This document shows, piece after piece, positions 54,747-64,000 of a stretch of 64,000 nucleotides of DNA. Location of the stretch: contig NZ_JAUFQO010000004.1 in NCBI RefSeq assembly GCF_030409835.1, forward strand, positions 310,001 to 374,000. Reading direction: 5' to 3'. Origin of the DNA: Lutimonas halocynthiae. GTDB lineage: Bacteria > Bacteroidota > Bacteroidia > Flavobacteriales > Flavobacteriaceae. The position numbers were made by a program, and so were the translations under genes. How positions within the stretch are numbered: position 1 is the stretch's first letter; every line of letters starts with the position of its first letter. Below the pieces are notes generated by a model. It had not been told where the DNA came from, did no database searches, and saw only the letters and a program-made list of their open reading frames with translations.

Positions 54747-55829
54747 TTAAAAATTATAGATCACGCCACTGCTGTGATCCATTCTCGCGCCTGTGACGCT
54801 TTTCAAACAATTGATTTCTTCTTCATTCTTAAGCACTCCTAAAAAGGCAAAAATTAATGCTTCCTTGTATTCTATAATTTCCCTTGAAGGGATAACGATC
54901 TCTACTTTGCTCATAGCTGCTATACGACTGATTAAATAATCGTTAAACGCTCCGCCTCCTGTAACCAACATCCTTAATCTGTCTTTTTCAATCTGGTCAA
55001 TGGTTTTATTGACCTCGATAGAAATCTGATACGCGCTATGTTCGATGCAAGTTGCCAATATATCTTCCAGAGAAAGATCATAGCTTTTAATGATTGGGAG
55101 CACTGATTCAACAATGAATTCATATCCCAATGATTTAGGCTGCGATGCTTTATAAAAACCCAAGTTATTCAATTCATTATAGAGTGCTGAATCGACTGAT
55201 CCTTTTGCAGCGAGTTGGCCTTTATCATCAAATTCGAGATCAACGGTTCTAGTAAAATGGTTCAAAATAATATTAGCAGGACAAATATCATAAGCGATCC
55301 TCGACAAACCCTTTTCATAAGAAATGTTCGCAAAGCCACCAAGATTCAAACAAAAATCATAATCAGAAAATAACAAATGATCTCCAATCGGAACCAAGGG
55401 AGCTCCTTGCCCGCCCAAGGCTACATCCTGCGTCCTGAAATCGCATATAACTTTTTGGTTTGCCATGGCTGCCAGATGCGCTCCATTTCCAATTTGGAGA
55501 GTATAACCTTCAGCAGGGTTATGGAAAATAGTGTGACCATGTGAGGCAATAAAATCTATCTTTTCCAAGTCATTCTTCTCAATGAAATTCAAAACCTCAC
55601 GACCCAAGAATTTACCAAAATCAGCGTCGAGAAAACTCAATTTTTCAGCAGAATAATCAAATGCTTCGCTCAGCCTTTTTTTCCATATATCGGAATAATT
55701 AATCGATTCTGTTTCTAATATTTCAAAATGATAACCCATATTGAGCTCAATTTTAACATATGCTAAATCTAAGCCGTCAAGTGAAGTTCCACTCATCAAT
55801 CCGATAACATACCATTTTTTATTCGCCAT
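54747..55829 (-). CDS. anmK: Anhydro-N-acetylmuramic acid kinase
   Basis: A 360-residue kinase that opens and phosphorylates 1,6-anhydro-N-acetylmuramic acid in peptidoglycan recycling. GLMSGTSLDGLDLAYV is the family P-loop motif, GGQGAPLVPIGD the central one, NLGGFANISY and LVTGGGAFNDYL the ATP-binding segments. It is upstream of the amino acid dehydrogenase and divergent from the acyl-CoA dehydrogenase. Confidence 0.95.
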   Translation of the reverse strand: MANKKWYVIGLMSGTSLDGLDLAYVKIELNMGYHFEILETESINYSDIWKKRLSEAFDYSAEKLSFLDADFGKFLGREVLNFIEKNDLEKIDFIASHGHTIFHNPAEGYTLQIGNGAHLAAMANQKVICDFRTQDVALGGQGAPLVPIGDHLLFSDYDFCLNLGGFANISYEKGLSRIAYDICPANIILNHFTRTVDLEFDDKGQLAAKGSVDSALYNELNNLGFYKASQPKSLGYEFIVESVLPIIKSYDLSLEDILATCIEHSAYQISIEVNKTIDQIEKDRLRMLVTGGGAFNDYLISRIAAMSKVEIVIPSREIIEYKEALIFAFLGVLKNEEEINCLKSVTGARMDHSSGVIYNF

Positions 55830-55866
55830 ATTTCGTAAAATTACAAATACATTTTGAGAATTTGAC

Positions 55867-55874
55867 TATCTTTG
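55867..55874 (+). promoter_or_regulatory. -7 box of the acyl-CoA dehydrogenase gene
   Basis: TATCTTTG fits TAnnTTTG, 37 bases before the ATG. A TTTG is present but only 10 bases upstream, so the -33 part is not convincing. Confidence 0.45.
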
Positions 55875-55911
55875 AGCAATTCAATTTGTATTTAATCAAC
55901 TCTTTTAATTC

Positions 55912-57051
55912 ATGGATTTTAACCTAACAGAAGAACAAATCATGATACGCGATGCGGCTCGTGATTTTGCCAGAACTGAATTATTACCTGGTGTCATCGA
56001 AAGAGATGAAAAACAGCAATTTCCTCATGAGCAAATTAAGAAAATGGGGGAACTTGGTTTTCTTGGTATGATGACCGACCCTGAGTATGGTGGTGGCGGA
56101 ATGGACACAGTTTCTTACGTGCTTGCCATGGAAGAAATTTCGAAGATAGATGCTTCTGCTTCGGTAGTCATGTCTGTAAACAATTCTCTTGTTTGCTGGG
56201 GTCTGCAAACCTATGGTACTGAAGAGCAAAAGCAAAAATATTTAACCCGTCTTGCTACAGGTGAGATTATTGGCGCCTTTTGTCTGAGTGAACCTGAGGC
56301 GGGTAGTGACGCTACTTCTCAAAGAACTACAGCTATTGACAAAGGAGATCACTATCTGGTAAATGGAACCAAAAACTGGATTACAAACGGAAGTACAGCA
56401 AGTGTTTATCTGGTTATTTGTCAAACCGATGTTGAAAAAGGACATAAAGGAATCAACGCCCTTATCATCGAAAAAGATATGGAAGGCTTTGTTGTAGGGA
56501 CCAAAGAAAATAAACTTGGTATAAGAGGCTCTGACACGCATTCCTTAATGTTCAATGACGTAAGGGTTCCTAAGGAAAATCGAATAGGAGAAGATGGATT
56601 TGGTTTTACTTTTGCCATGAAAACATTGGCAGGTGGGAGAATCGGAATTGCCTCACAGGCTTTAGGAATAGCAGCCGGTGCATATGAATTAGCCCTTCAG
56701 TATTCAAAGGAAAGAAAGGCTTTTGGAAAGGAAATCAGCAAACATCAGGCAATTGCATTTAAACTTGCCGATATGGCCACTGAAATAGAAGTTGCAAGAT
56801 TACTTTGTTTAAAAGCGGCCTGTGATAAAGATGAAAAAAGAAATTATGATATTTCTGGAGCAATGGCGAAATTATATGCTGCAGATATGGCTATGAGAAA
56901 CACGGTTGAAGCAGTTCAAATACATGGCGGATATGGTTTTGTTAAGGAATATCACGTTGAGCGATTGATGAGAGATGCCAAGATTACGCAAATTTATGAA
57001 GGCACTTCAGAAATACAAAAAATAGTGATTTCCAGGTCAATACTTAAATAA
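55912..57051 (+). CDS. Acyl-CoA dehydrogenase (short-chain type)
   Basis: A 379-residue FAD enzyme that forms the alpha-beta double bond of acyl-CoA in beta-oxidation. MDFNLTEEQIMIRDAARDFAR opens the family, FCLSEPEAGSDA and NGTKNWITNG are the FAD-binding loops, and the catalytic Glu is in IYEGTSEIQ near the C-terminus, as in butyryl-CoA dehydrogenases. The next gene follows by five bases. Electron-transfer flavoprotein genes are not in the window. Confidence 0.95.
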   Translation: MDFNLTEEQIMIRDAARDFARTELLPGVIERDEKQQFPHEQIKKMGELGFLGMMTDPEYGGGGMDTVSYVLAMEEISKIDASASVVMSVNNSLVCWGLQTYGTEEQKQKYLTRLATGEIIGAFCLSEPEAGSDATSQRTTAIDKGDHYLVNGTKNWITNGSTASVYLVICQTDVEKGHKGINALIIEKDMEGFVVGTKENKLGIRGSDTHSLMFNDVRVPKENRIGEDGFGFTFAMKTLAGGRIGIASQALGIAAGAYELALQYSKERKAFGKEISKHQAIAFKLADMATEIEVARLLCLKAACDKDEKRNYDISGAMAKLYAADMAMRNTVEAVQIHGGYGFVKEYHVERLMRDAKITQIYEGTSEIQKIVISRSILK

Positions 57052-57056
57052 TTTTC

Positions 57057-57965
57057 ATGGCAACTACTGTTTTAGTCACAGGTGGAACCGGCTCAATAGG
57101 AAGCTTACTTTGCGAGCATCTTTCGGAACAAGGATTGGAAGTTACAATCCTAAGCAGGACAAAACGAGAAAATTCTAAATACAAAACCTTCATTTGGAAT
57201 CTTAAGGAGAATTTTATAGAGGCTGCAGCTTTTGAAAAATGCGATTATATCATTCATTTGGCGGGCGCAGGAATCGCAGATGCGGCATGGACTCCAAAAC
57301 GAAAAAAAGAAATACTGGATAGCAGGGTCAAAACGACAAACCTGCTTTATAATTTTCTTGCCTCTCATGATCATCAGGTCAAAGGCATTATTTCAGCATC
57401 TGCAGTGGGTTATTACGGACAAATCACTTCGGAGAAAACCTTTAAAGAGGAAGACGCTCCTGGAAATGATTTTGTAGCTTCGGTATGCAAACAATGGGAA
57501 GAAGGCGTAAATAGGTTTGGTGCTTTAAACATGAGAACCGTGAACCTGAGAATAGGCATTGTCTTAATGAAAAAGGGAGGAGCTCTTGAAAAAATGATCC
57601 AGCCCTTTCAATATCATGTTGGTTCAGCTTTAGGCAGTGGCAAGCAATTCATTCCATGGATTCATGTAACTGATCTTAAGGAAATTATACTACATTCCAT
57701 CAACTCACTTTCCATGAAAGGCGCCTATAACTGTTGTGCCCCGGAGCCGGTTGATAATCTAGAATTTTCAAAAACAATTGCCAAAATTCTAAATAAAAAT
57801 ATGTGGTTGCCAAATGTTCCTGAATTTGTATTGAAAATTATTCTTGGTGAACGCTCAATTCTGCTTACTGAAGGCAGCAAGGTTTCATCTGAGAAGATAA
57901 TGCAGACAGGTTTTGACTTCAAATTCCCAAAACTGAAATCCGCTTTGCATGATCTATTGGGGTAA
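57057..57965 (+). CDS. TIGR01777 family nucleotide-sugar-epimerase-like protein
   Basis: A 302-residue extended SDR. VTGGTGSIGSLLCEHL is the cofactor loop, YIIHLAGAGIAD and ISASAVGYYG the family's key motifs, and a DUF1731-like C-terminal region (ILNKNMWLPNVPEFVLKIILGE) completes the TIGR01777/SDR39U1 pattern. Homologues are linked with cell division defects when lost, but the substrate is unknown. Operon with the acyl-CoA dehydrogenase. Confidence 0.92.
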   Translation: MATTVLVTGGTGSIGSLLCEHLSEQGLEVTILSRTKRENSKYKTFIWNLKENFIEAAAFEKCDYIIHLAGAGIADAAWTPKRKKEILDSRVKTTNLLYNFLASHDHQVKGIISASAVGYYGQITSEKTFKEEDAPGNDFVASVCKQWEEGVNRFGALNMRTVNLRIGIVLMKKGGALEKMIQPFQYHVGSALGSGKQFIPWIHVTDLKEIILHSINSLSMKGAYNCCAPEPVDNLEFSKTIAKILNKNMWLPNVPEFVLKIILGERSILLTEGSKVSSEKIMQTGFDFKFPKLKSALHDLLG

Positions 57966-58081
57966 AATGAACTATTGATTCTTTACATATTGTCAAAAAT
58001 TAAAGACGAAATTAACATATCCACACTTTTTACGAGGCTAAAATTACGATATTACATTTCTTCTTTGGTTTTCTACTTTTC

Positions 58082-58114
58082 CTTGATTATTTACTAGAGA
58101 TTTCGCTATTTTTG
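58082..58114 (+). promoter_or_regulatory. Promoter of gltBD
   Basis: CTTG (58082-58085), 21 bases, TATTTTTG (58107-58114): close to the Bacteroidota promoter consensus, 16 bases before the ATG of gltB. The rest of the 57966-58081 gap is AT-rich with no clear regulator site. Confidence 0.65.
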
Positions 58115-58130
58115 TGAAAATTAAATAATT

Positions 58131-61100
58131 ATGGCGTACGAAAAGCAGGGTGTCTATTTACCAGAATTTGAACATGATAATTGTGGAGCTGGTTTTATTT
58201 GCAGTCTTAATGGAGAGAAAACCAATAGCATCATCCATGATGCCTTGGAGATACTTATCAAACTAGAACATAGAGGAGCGGTTAGCGCCGATGGTAAAAC
58301 TGGTGATGGAGCAGGTATATTAATTGATATCCCACATAAATTTTTTGAAAAAGTTTGTGATTTCGACTTACCAGAACAAGGGGAATATGCGGTTGGAATG
58401 ATCTTCTTACCAAAAGGAGTCAACCAATACAGGTATTGTTTTGATGCGTTGGAAACTGAGGTGAAAAATCAGGGCTTGGAGTTATTAGGATGGAGAGAAG
58501 TTCCTGTAAATCCAAATCATTTAGGTGAAATTGCTGAGTCAACTGAACCTATGATTAACCAAATATTCGTAGGTAAAAACGGACAGGATTTATCAACTTT
58601 GGCCTTTAATGCCAAGGTATATGCAGCCAGAAAGATTGCAGAACACAAAATTAACGGTTCTAAATTAAAACATGCCAAGCAGTTTTACATTCCTAGTTTC
58701 TCAACTACTACATTAATTTATAAAGGATTATTAATTCCTGAAGATATCAGAAATTATTATACTGACCTATCTGATCCGGATGTGGTGACAAGATTAGCAC
58801 TTGTACATCAAAGATTTTCCACTAATACCGCGCCTTCCTGGGACCTTGCACAGCCATTTAGGTTTATGTGTCACAATGGAGAAATCAATACACTGAGAGG
58901 AAATGTTAGCCGTATGAAGGCTAGAGAAGAATTGATGAAAAGTGACCTTTTTGGCGATGACTTAAAGAAACTTTACCCAATCATACTTGAAAAGAAATCC
59001 GATTCTGCTTCTATGGATATGGGGGTTGAATTATTGCTTATGACCGGACGTTCATTACCAGAAGTAATGATGATGATGGTGCCTGAAGCCTGGGAGAAAG
59101 ATGATAATATGCCTGATCAGAAAAAGGCCTTTTATGAATACAACTCATGTATCATGGAGCCTTGGGACGGACCTGCATCAGTTCCTTTCACAGACGGTAA
59201 CTATATCGGTGCGCTGTTAGATCGTAATGGCCTAAGACCATCTCGTTTTACCGTTACCAAAGGAGGATATGTAATTATGTCTTCAGAAATTGGGGTATTA
59301 GATATCAAGCCAGAAGATGTCGTTAGACATGGTAGACTTGAGCCAGGAAAAATGTTTTTAGTCGACATGAATGCCGGAAAGATCATCGAGGATGAAGAGG
59401 TCAAAAATAATGTGACTAAGAAGCATCCTTACAGAAAATGGTTAAACGAAAATCTATTGCCATTGGCTGATGTACCTTATACCGGAAACAAATGCCCAAT
59501 AGAGCTTACACCTTATAGAACCAGACAAAGAATGTTTGGTTATACCATGGAAGATATCGATACCGTTATTACCCCTATGTGTAAAACGGGTAAGGAGACT
59601 ATAGGATCTATGGGAACTGACACGCCACTTGCTATTTTGTCAGACAGGCATCAATTACTATATAATTATTTCAAACAATTGTTTGCGCAAGTAACCAACC
59701 CGCCATTAGACGGGATAAGAGAAGAGATCATTACTGACATAAGTCTTGCTGTTGGTGAAGACAGAAATATCTTTGAAACCAGCTCAGATCATTGTAAAAA
59801 ACTAAAAATTCAAAATCCGGTCATCTCAAATGACGATCTTGATAAGATAAAGAACATCGACCATCCTGATTATAAGTCTATCGAAATACCGATGCTTTAT
59901 GATATCAAAAGGGGGCTAAATTCATTAGAAAAGGCCCTTGAACAAATTGTTTCAAAAGCGACATTAGCTGTAGATGATGGTTATAATATTGTCATCCTTT
60001 CAGATCGTGGAGCAGATAAAGTCAACGGACCTATTCCTGCACTTTTAGCTTGTTCATTCTTACATCATTCGTTGAATAATGCTAAAAAGAGATCTAAATT
60101 CGGAATCATAATAGAGTCAGCCGAACCTAGAGAACCTCACCATTTTGCCACACTATTTGGATATGGTGCCAGTGCTATCAATCCGTATATGGTAAATGAA
60201 ATTATACGAGAAAAAGTTAATTCAGGAATCATTGCCGGTATCGATGCTGAAGAAGCCGTTCAAAATTTTAACAAGGCGATCGGTAAAGGAATTCTAAAAA
60301 TCATGAATAAGATTGGAATTTCAACCCTACATTCTTATAGAGCATCTCAAATTTTCGAAATTCTTGGATTGAATACTAAATTTACAGACAAATATTTTCC
60401 AAATACACCATCCAGGATAGAAGGAATTGGATTATATGAAATTGAAAGAGAAATTTCCAAAAGACATAAGAATGCTTTTTTCAATAACAAAATAGATCAA
60501 AATCTTAAACTGGATATTGGTGGAGATTACCGTTGGAGAAGAAATGGTGAAAAACACATGTTTAACCCAACCACAGTATCTAAATTACAACAAGCGGTTA
60601 GAACCAACAATACAGAGAGCTATGCCGATTATTCAAAAATGATCAATGAACAAAGTGAAAGTCTGATGACGCTCAGAGGTCTGTTTGAATTTCAAAATCT
60701 GGACCCCATCCCTGTTGAAGAAGTGGAACCTTGGACTGAGATTGTGAAGCGCTTTAAAACTGGTGCCATGTCATATGGTTCAATTAGTAAAGAAGCACAC
60801 GAGAATCTTGCAATTGCCATGAACCGTATTGGTGGTAAAAGTAATTCAGGAGAAGGCGGAGAAGACCTGAATAGATTTAGAAAAGATTTAAATGGCGATA
60901 GTAGAAATAGTGCTATCAAACAAGTAGCTTCAGGTAGATTCGGAGTTTCGAGTAACTACTTAACAAACGCTAAAGAGATACAAATCAAAATGGCTCAAGG
61001 AGCCAAACCAGGTGAAGGCGGACAATTACCAGGAGAAAAAGTATTTCCTTGGATCGCAGAAGTTAGAAACTCTACACCTTATGTTGGGCTAATTTCGCCA

Positions 61101-62642
61101 CCACCGCACCATGACATTTATTCTATTGAAGATCTTTCGCAATTGATTTTTGATCTTAAGAATGCAAATAGAGAAGCGCGTATTAATGTGAAACTAGTTT
61201 CAGAAGTAGGAGTTGGAACGATCGCTGCAGGGGTTGCAAAAGCCAAAGCAGATGTAATTCTAGTTTCTGGTTTCGATGGAGGAACCGGAGCTTCTCCCTT
61301 GACCTCTTTAAAACATGCGGGTCTTCCTTGGGAGCTTGGAATAGCTGAAGCGCAACAAACTTTGGTATTAAATAATTTAAGGAGTCGGGTGGTATTGGAA
61401 TGTGATGGTCAGTTAAAAACTGGTCGTGACGTAGCAATTGCCTGTTTGCTTGGGGCCGAAGAATTCGGTTTTGCAACGGCACCACTTGTTGCCTCTGGTT
61501 GTATCATGATGAGAAAATGTCATTTGAATACTTGCCCGGTAGGAATTGCAACACAGGATCCTGAATTGAGAAAGAATTTTACAGGAACACCAGAACACGT
61601 GATTAACTTCATGTATTTTGTAGCTGAAGAACTTCGATTGATCATGGCTTCTTTAGGATTTAGAACGATTGAGGAAATGATTGGTCAATCTCAAAAGATC
61701 AATGCCAAGTCTGCTGTAGATCAATATAAGGCGCAGGGACTAGACCTTTCCGGGATTTTATACCAGCCTTCAGATTATCATGATAAAGTGATCAGAAACA
61801 CTGAAAAGCAACATCATGAAATCGAAAATGCAATTGATTTCCGTATCATTCAAGATGCGCATCCAGCGATTTATCGTAAAGAGAAAATGCAGTTAAACTA
61901 TCCTATTGCGAATACAGATAGATCAGTTGGTGCCATTATCAGCAACGAAATTTCTAAGATTTATGGGGCAAATGGACTACCTAGTAATACCCTGCAAATT
62001 AATTTCACCGGATCAGCCGGTCAGAGTTTTGGGGCATTTGCAACCAAAGGACTCACTTTAAATGTAGACGGAAACACAAATGATTATTTAGGCAAAGGCC
62101 TTTCCGGAGCTAAAATTATCGTTAAGAAACCTGAAAAAGCAACTTTTATTGCGGATGAGAATATCATCATTGGGAACGTTTGTTTTTACGGTGCCACGAA
62201 AGGGGAAGCCTATATCAACGGTGTAGCCGGAGAAAGATTTTGTGTAAGAAACTCAGGAATCACTGCAGTAGTAGAAGGTGTCGGAGACCACGGATGTGAA
62301 TACATGACTGGTGGGAAGGTTGTTGTTCTTGGTAAAACAGGAAGGAACTTTGCGGCAGGTATGAGCGGGGGTATTGCCTACGTTTATAACCCGGATAAGA
62401 AATTTGAAAACGGCCTCTGTAATATGGAAATGGTGGAGCTTGAAAAGCCTTCTGTTTCTGATTTACAAGAATTATTTGAACTCATACAGAATCATTATCA
62501 TGCCACTGAAAGTACAAAGGCATTAATGATTCTAGAGAACTGGGATAGTCAATTGAAGCATTTCATAAAGGTTATACCTACAGATTATAAAAAAGCACTT
62601 GAAAGATTAGCTGAAGAATCAAAAGAAAAACAAACAGTTTAA
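58131..62642 (+). CDS. gltB: Glutamate synthase large subunit
   Basis: A 1503-residue enzyme making glutamate from glutamine and 2-oxoglutarate. [12 protein letters not shown] near residue 15 is the N-terminal nucleophile region of the class II glutamine amidotransferase, Cys18 being exposed after removal of a short propeptide. Domains in order: amidotransferase (to about 420), central domain, FMN-binding synthase domain ([23 protein letters not shown]), the Fe-S cysteines in [15 protein letters not shown], and the C-terminal GXGXG beta-helix. The length is usual for the family. gltD follows by two bases. Confidence 0.97.
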   Translation: MAYEKQGVYLPEFEHDNCGAGFICSLNGEKTNSIIHDALEILIKLEHRGAVSADGKTGDGAGILIDIPHKFFEKVCDFDLPEQGEYAVGMIFLPKGVNQYRYCFDALETEVKNQGLELLGWREVPVNPNHLGEIAESTEPMINQIFVGKNGQDLSTLAFNAKVYAARKIAEHKINGSKLKHAKQFYIPSFSTTTLIYKGLLIPEDIRNYYTDLSDPDVVTRLALVHQRFSTNTAPSWDLAQPFRFMCHNGEINTLRGNVSRMKAREELMKSDLFGDDLKKLYPIILEKKSDSASMDMGVELLLMTGRSLPEVMMMMVPEAWEKDDNMPDQKKAFYEYNSCIMEPWDGPASVPFTDGNYIGALLDRNGLRPSRFTVTKGGYVIMSSEIGVLDIKPEDVVRHGRLEPGKMFLVDMNAGKIIEDEEVKNNVTKKHPYRKWLNENLLPLADVPYTGNKCPIELTPYRTRQRMFGYTMEDIDTVITPMCKTGKETIGSMGTDTPLAILSDRHQLLYNYFKQLFAQVTNPPLDGIREEIITDISLAVGEDRNIFETSSDHCKKLKIQNPVISNDDLDKIKNIDHPDYKSIEIPMLYDIKRGLNSLEKALEQIVSKATLAVDDGYNIVILSDRGADKVNGPIPALLACSFLHHSLNNAKKRSKFGIIIESAEPREPHHFATLFGYGASAINPYMVNEIIREKVNSGIIAGIDAEEAVQNFNKAIGKGILKIMNKIGISTLHSYRASQIFEILGLNTKFTDKYFPNTPSRIEGIGLYEIEREISKRHKNAFFNNKIDQNLKLDIGGDYRWRRNGEKHMFNPTTVSKLQQAVRTNNTESYADYSKMINEQSESLMTLRGLFEFQNLDPIPVEEVEPWTEIVKRFKTGAMSYGSISKEAHENLAIAMNRIGGKSNSGEGGEDLNRFRKDLNGDSRNSAIKQVASGRFGVSSNYLTNAKEIQIKMAQGAKPGEGGQLPGEKVFPWIAEVRNSTPYVGLISPPPHHDIYSIEDLSQLIFDLKNANREARINVKLVSEVGVGTIAAGVAKAKADVILVSGFDGGTGASPLTSLKHAGLPWELGIAEAQQTLVLNNLRSRVVLECDGQLKTGRDVAIACLLGAEEFGFATAPLVASGCIMMRKCHLNTCPVGIATQDPELRKNFTGTPEHVINFMYFVAEELRLIMASLGFRTIEEMIGQSQKINAKSAVDQYKAQGLDLSGILYQPSDYHDKVIRNTEKQHHEIENAIDFRIIQDAHPAIYRKEKMQLNYPIANTDRSVGAIISNEISKIYGANGLPSNTLQINFTGSAGQSFGAFATKGLTLNVDGNTNDYLGKGLSGAKIIVKKPEKATFIADENIIIGNVCFYGATKGEAYINGVAGERFCVRNSGITAVVEGVGDHGCEYMTGGKVVVLGKTGRNFAAGMSGGIAYVYNPDKKFENGLCNMEMVELEKPSVSDLQELFELIQNHYHATESTKALMILENWDSQLKHFIKVIPTDYKKALERLAEESKEKQTV

Positions 62643-62644
62643 TT

Positions 62645-64000
62645 ATGGGAAAGAACACGGGATTTATTGAGTTTGAAAGAACCGATGAGAAAAATAAAGC
62701 TGTAAAGGAAAGACTAAGTAATTATAAAGAATTTACTATTCCACTTCCTGAGGAAGAGCTTAAAAAACAAGGATCAAGATGCATGGATTGTGGCATACCT
62801 TTTTGCCATAGTGGATGCCCACTTGGAAATTTGATTCCTGATTTCAATGATTTGATATATAAAGGAGAATGGAAAAAAGCATTAGAGATTTTGCATTCTA
62901 CTAATAATTTTCCTGAATTCACAGGTAGGCTATGCCCTGCTCCTTGTGAAAAGGCTTGCGTTCTTGGATTAATCGAAGATCCAGTTTCAATTGAAAACAT
63001 TGAAAAAAACATTGTTGAAAAAGGTTTTGAAGAAGGATGGATTATTGCCCATCCTCCAAAAGAGAGAACTGGCAAGACTGTAGCCGTAGTTGGCTCAGGA
63101 CCTGCAGGTCTGGCTGCTGCACAACAATTAAACAGAGCTGGCCACCTGGTGACCGTATTTGAAAGAGACGATGAGATTGGAGGCCTTTTAAGATATGGTA
63201 TCCCTAATTTTAAAATGGAAAAAGGAATCATTGACCGTCGAATCGCCATATTGGAAGAAGAAGGAATTTCTTTCCAAACCAATACACATATTGGTGAAAA
63301 TTACGCGGTTGAAAAACTGGAAGATTTTGATGCAATGGTACTTTGTGGCGGTGCCACAAAAGCCAGATCTCTTCCTACTAAAGGTATAGATGCAAAAGGT
63401 GTTGAACAGGCCATGGATTTTTTAACTCAACAAACCAAAACGCTTTTCGGAAGTAAGTTTGAGGGGGAAATGATCTCTGCCAAAGGAAAAGATGTTATTG
63501 TTATTGGTGGTGGAGACACAGGGTCAGATTGTGTCGGAACTTCTAACCGTCAAGGTGCAACATCTGTGACTAATTTTGAGATCATGCCAAAACCACCTAT
63601 AGGAAGAAGCGAGACTACACCATGGCCATTCTGGCCTTTGCAATTGAAGACTTCTTCATCGCATGAAGAAGGTTGTGACAGAAATTGGTTGATCAATACA
63701 AAAGAATTTGTAACGAATGACAAGAATGAATTGATAGCTTTAAAAACGGTCGAAGTAAAATGGAAATTAACTCCGGGCAAAAGACCTGAATTAATAGAAA
63801 AACCTGGAACTGAAAAAACCTGGCCTTGTGACCTGGTTTTATTAGCACTCGGTTTCACTGGCCCTGAAAATACTTTAAGCAGTCAATTAGGATTAGAATT
63901 AGACGCTAGAACGAATTACAAAGCCAGTAATTACCAAACTAATGTTCCAAATATATTTACTGCTGGCGATATGAGAAGAGGTCAATCCTTAATAGTATGG
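62645..64000 (+). CDS. gltD: Glutamate synthase small subunit (3' end outside the window)
   Basis: The frame is open to the right edge (452 codons; the family is about 480-490 residues, so only a short C-terminal piece is missing). It passes electrons from NAD(P)H to the large subunit. CMDCGIPFCHSGCP and LCPAPCEKACVLG are the Cys clusters binding 4Fe-4S centres; VVGSGPAGLAAAQQL is the FAD motif, VIVIGGGDTGSDCVGT the NAD(P)H motif, and IFTAGDMRRGQSL the closing FAD contact. Two bases after gltB, so one operon. Confidence 0.95.
   Translation, partial: MGKNTGFIEFERTDEKNKAVKERLSNYKEFTIPLPEEELKKQGSRCMDCGIPFCHSGCPLGNLIPDFNDLIYKGEWKKALEILHSTNNFPEFTGRLCPAPCEKACVLGLIEDPVSIENIEKNIVEKGFEEGWIIAHPPKERTGKTVAVVGSGPAGLAAAQQLNRAGHLVTVFERDDEIGGLLRYGIPNFKMEKGIIDRRIAILEEEGISFQTNTHIGENYAVEKLEDFDAMVLCGGATKARSLPTKGIDAKGVEQAMDFLTQQTKTLFGSKFEGEMISAKGKDVIVIGGGDTGSDCVGTSNRQGATSVTNFEIMPKPPIGRSETTPWPFWPLQLKTSSSHEEGCDRNWLINTKEFVTNDKNELIALKTVEVKWKLTPGKRPELIEKPGTEKTWPCDLVLLALGFTGPENTLSSQLGLELDARTNYKASNYQTNVPNIFTAGDMRRGQSLIVW

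Noticed and set aside
62722-63282. 186-codon minus-strand frame
   Set aside because: Antisense to gltD, whose Fe-S, FAD and NAD(P)H motifs prove the plus-strand frame.

Overview
The window is a piece of low-GC, gene-dense chromosome from a member of the Bacteroidota, most likely a (probably marine) Flavobacteriaceae. The evidence is: promoters of the Bacteroidota type (TAnnTTTG -7 box with a TTTG -33 box about 19-21 bp upstream, best seen before tRNA-Val, the first GH3 gene and gltB); no clear Shine-Dalgarno sequences; a Bacteroidota-type putative porin; many secreted or lipoprotein hydrolases; a flavobacterial-looking nhaD / exbB / exbD / tonB / folC run; and two sodium/proton antiporters. 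About 54 protein genes and one tRNA can be supported. Two genes are cut by the window: a retinol-saturase-like oxidoreductase at the left edge and gltD at the right edge.

Layout. 1-8.4 kb: end of a CrtI/RetSat-like flavoenzyme, then exported glycoside hydrolases (one GH20, two GH3) around a Nudix-fold sugar-type regulator. Both GH3 promoters carry the same 21-bp palindrome (ATTGTGT-N7-ACACAAT), so this looks like a small local regulon. 8.4-14.5 kb: a complete six-gene ABC-2 export operon (TolC-like, HlyD-like lipoprotein, two ATPases, two permeases). 14.6-24.6 kb: GNAT, SDR and AlkB-like enzymes, small secreted proteins, an AsmA-like protein, an esterase with a TPR-like tail, and oligopeptidase B. 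24.7-36 kb: housekeeping (lysS, lipB, NdpA-like nucleoid protein, rnhB) with a chagasin-like protease inhibitor, a porin, a COG2509 flavoprotein and nhaC. 36.3-43.7 kb: a second prolyl oligopeptidase with esterase, DUF1330 and PhzF genes, then acyltransferase and UMF1 transporter genes. 43.8-48.6 kb: YiaAB protein, an orphan helical protein, a KDG-type sugar kinase, a mosaic repeat block and tRNA-Val. 48.6-55.8 kb: folC, TonB/ExbD/ExbB, nhaD, an amino acid dehydrogenase, anmK. 55.9-64 kb: acyl-CoA dehydrogenase, a TIGR01777 epimerase and gltBD.

No phage, IS element, CRISPR array or recognisable defence island is visible. The least explained features are (i) a GTGA-based repeat family found at three gene ends, each time containing the gene's stop codon, including two near-perfect long hairpins; (ii) the Nudix regulator with a degenerate catalytic box and its paired operators; (iii) an 18-bp perfect direct repeat bracketing the promoter of an orphan gene; and (iv) a mosaic of repeats beside tRNA-Val. 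I do not see convincing evidence of a wholly new multi-gene system.
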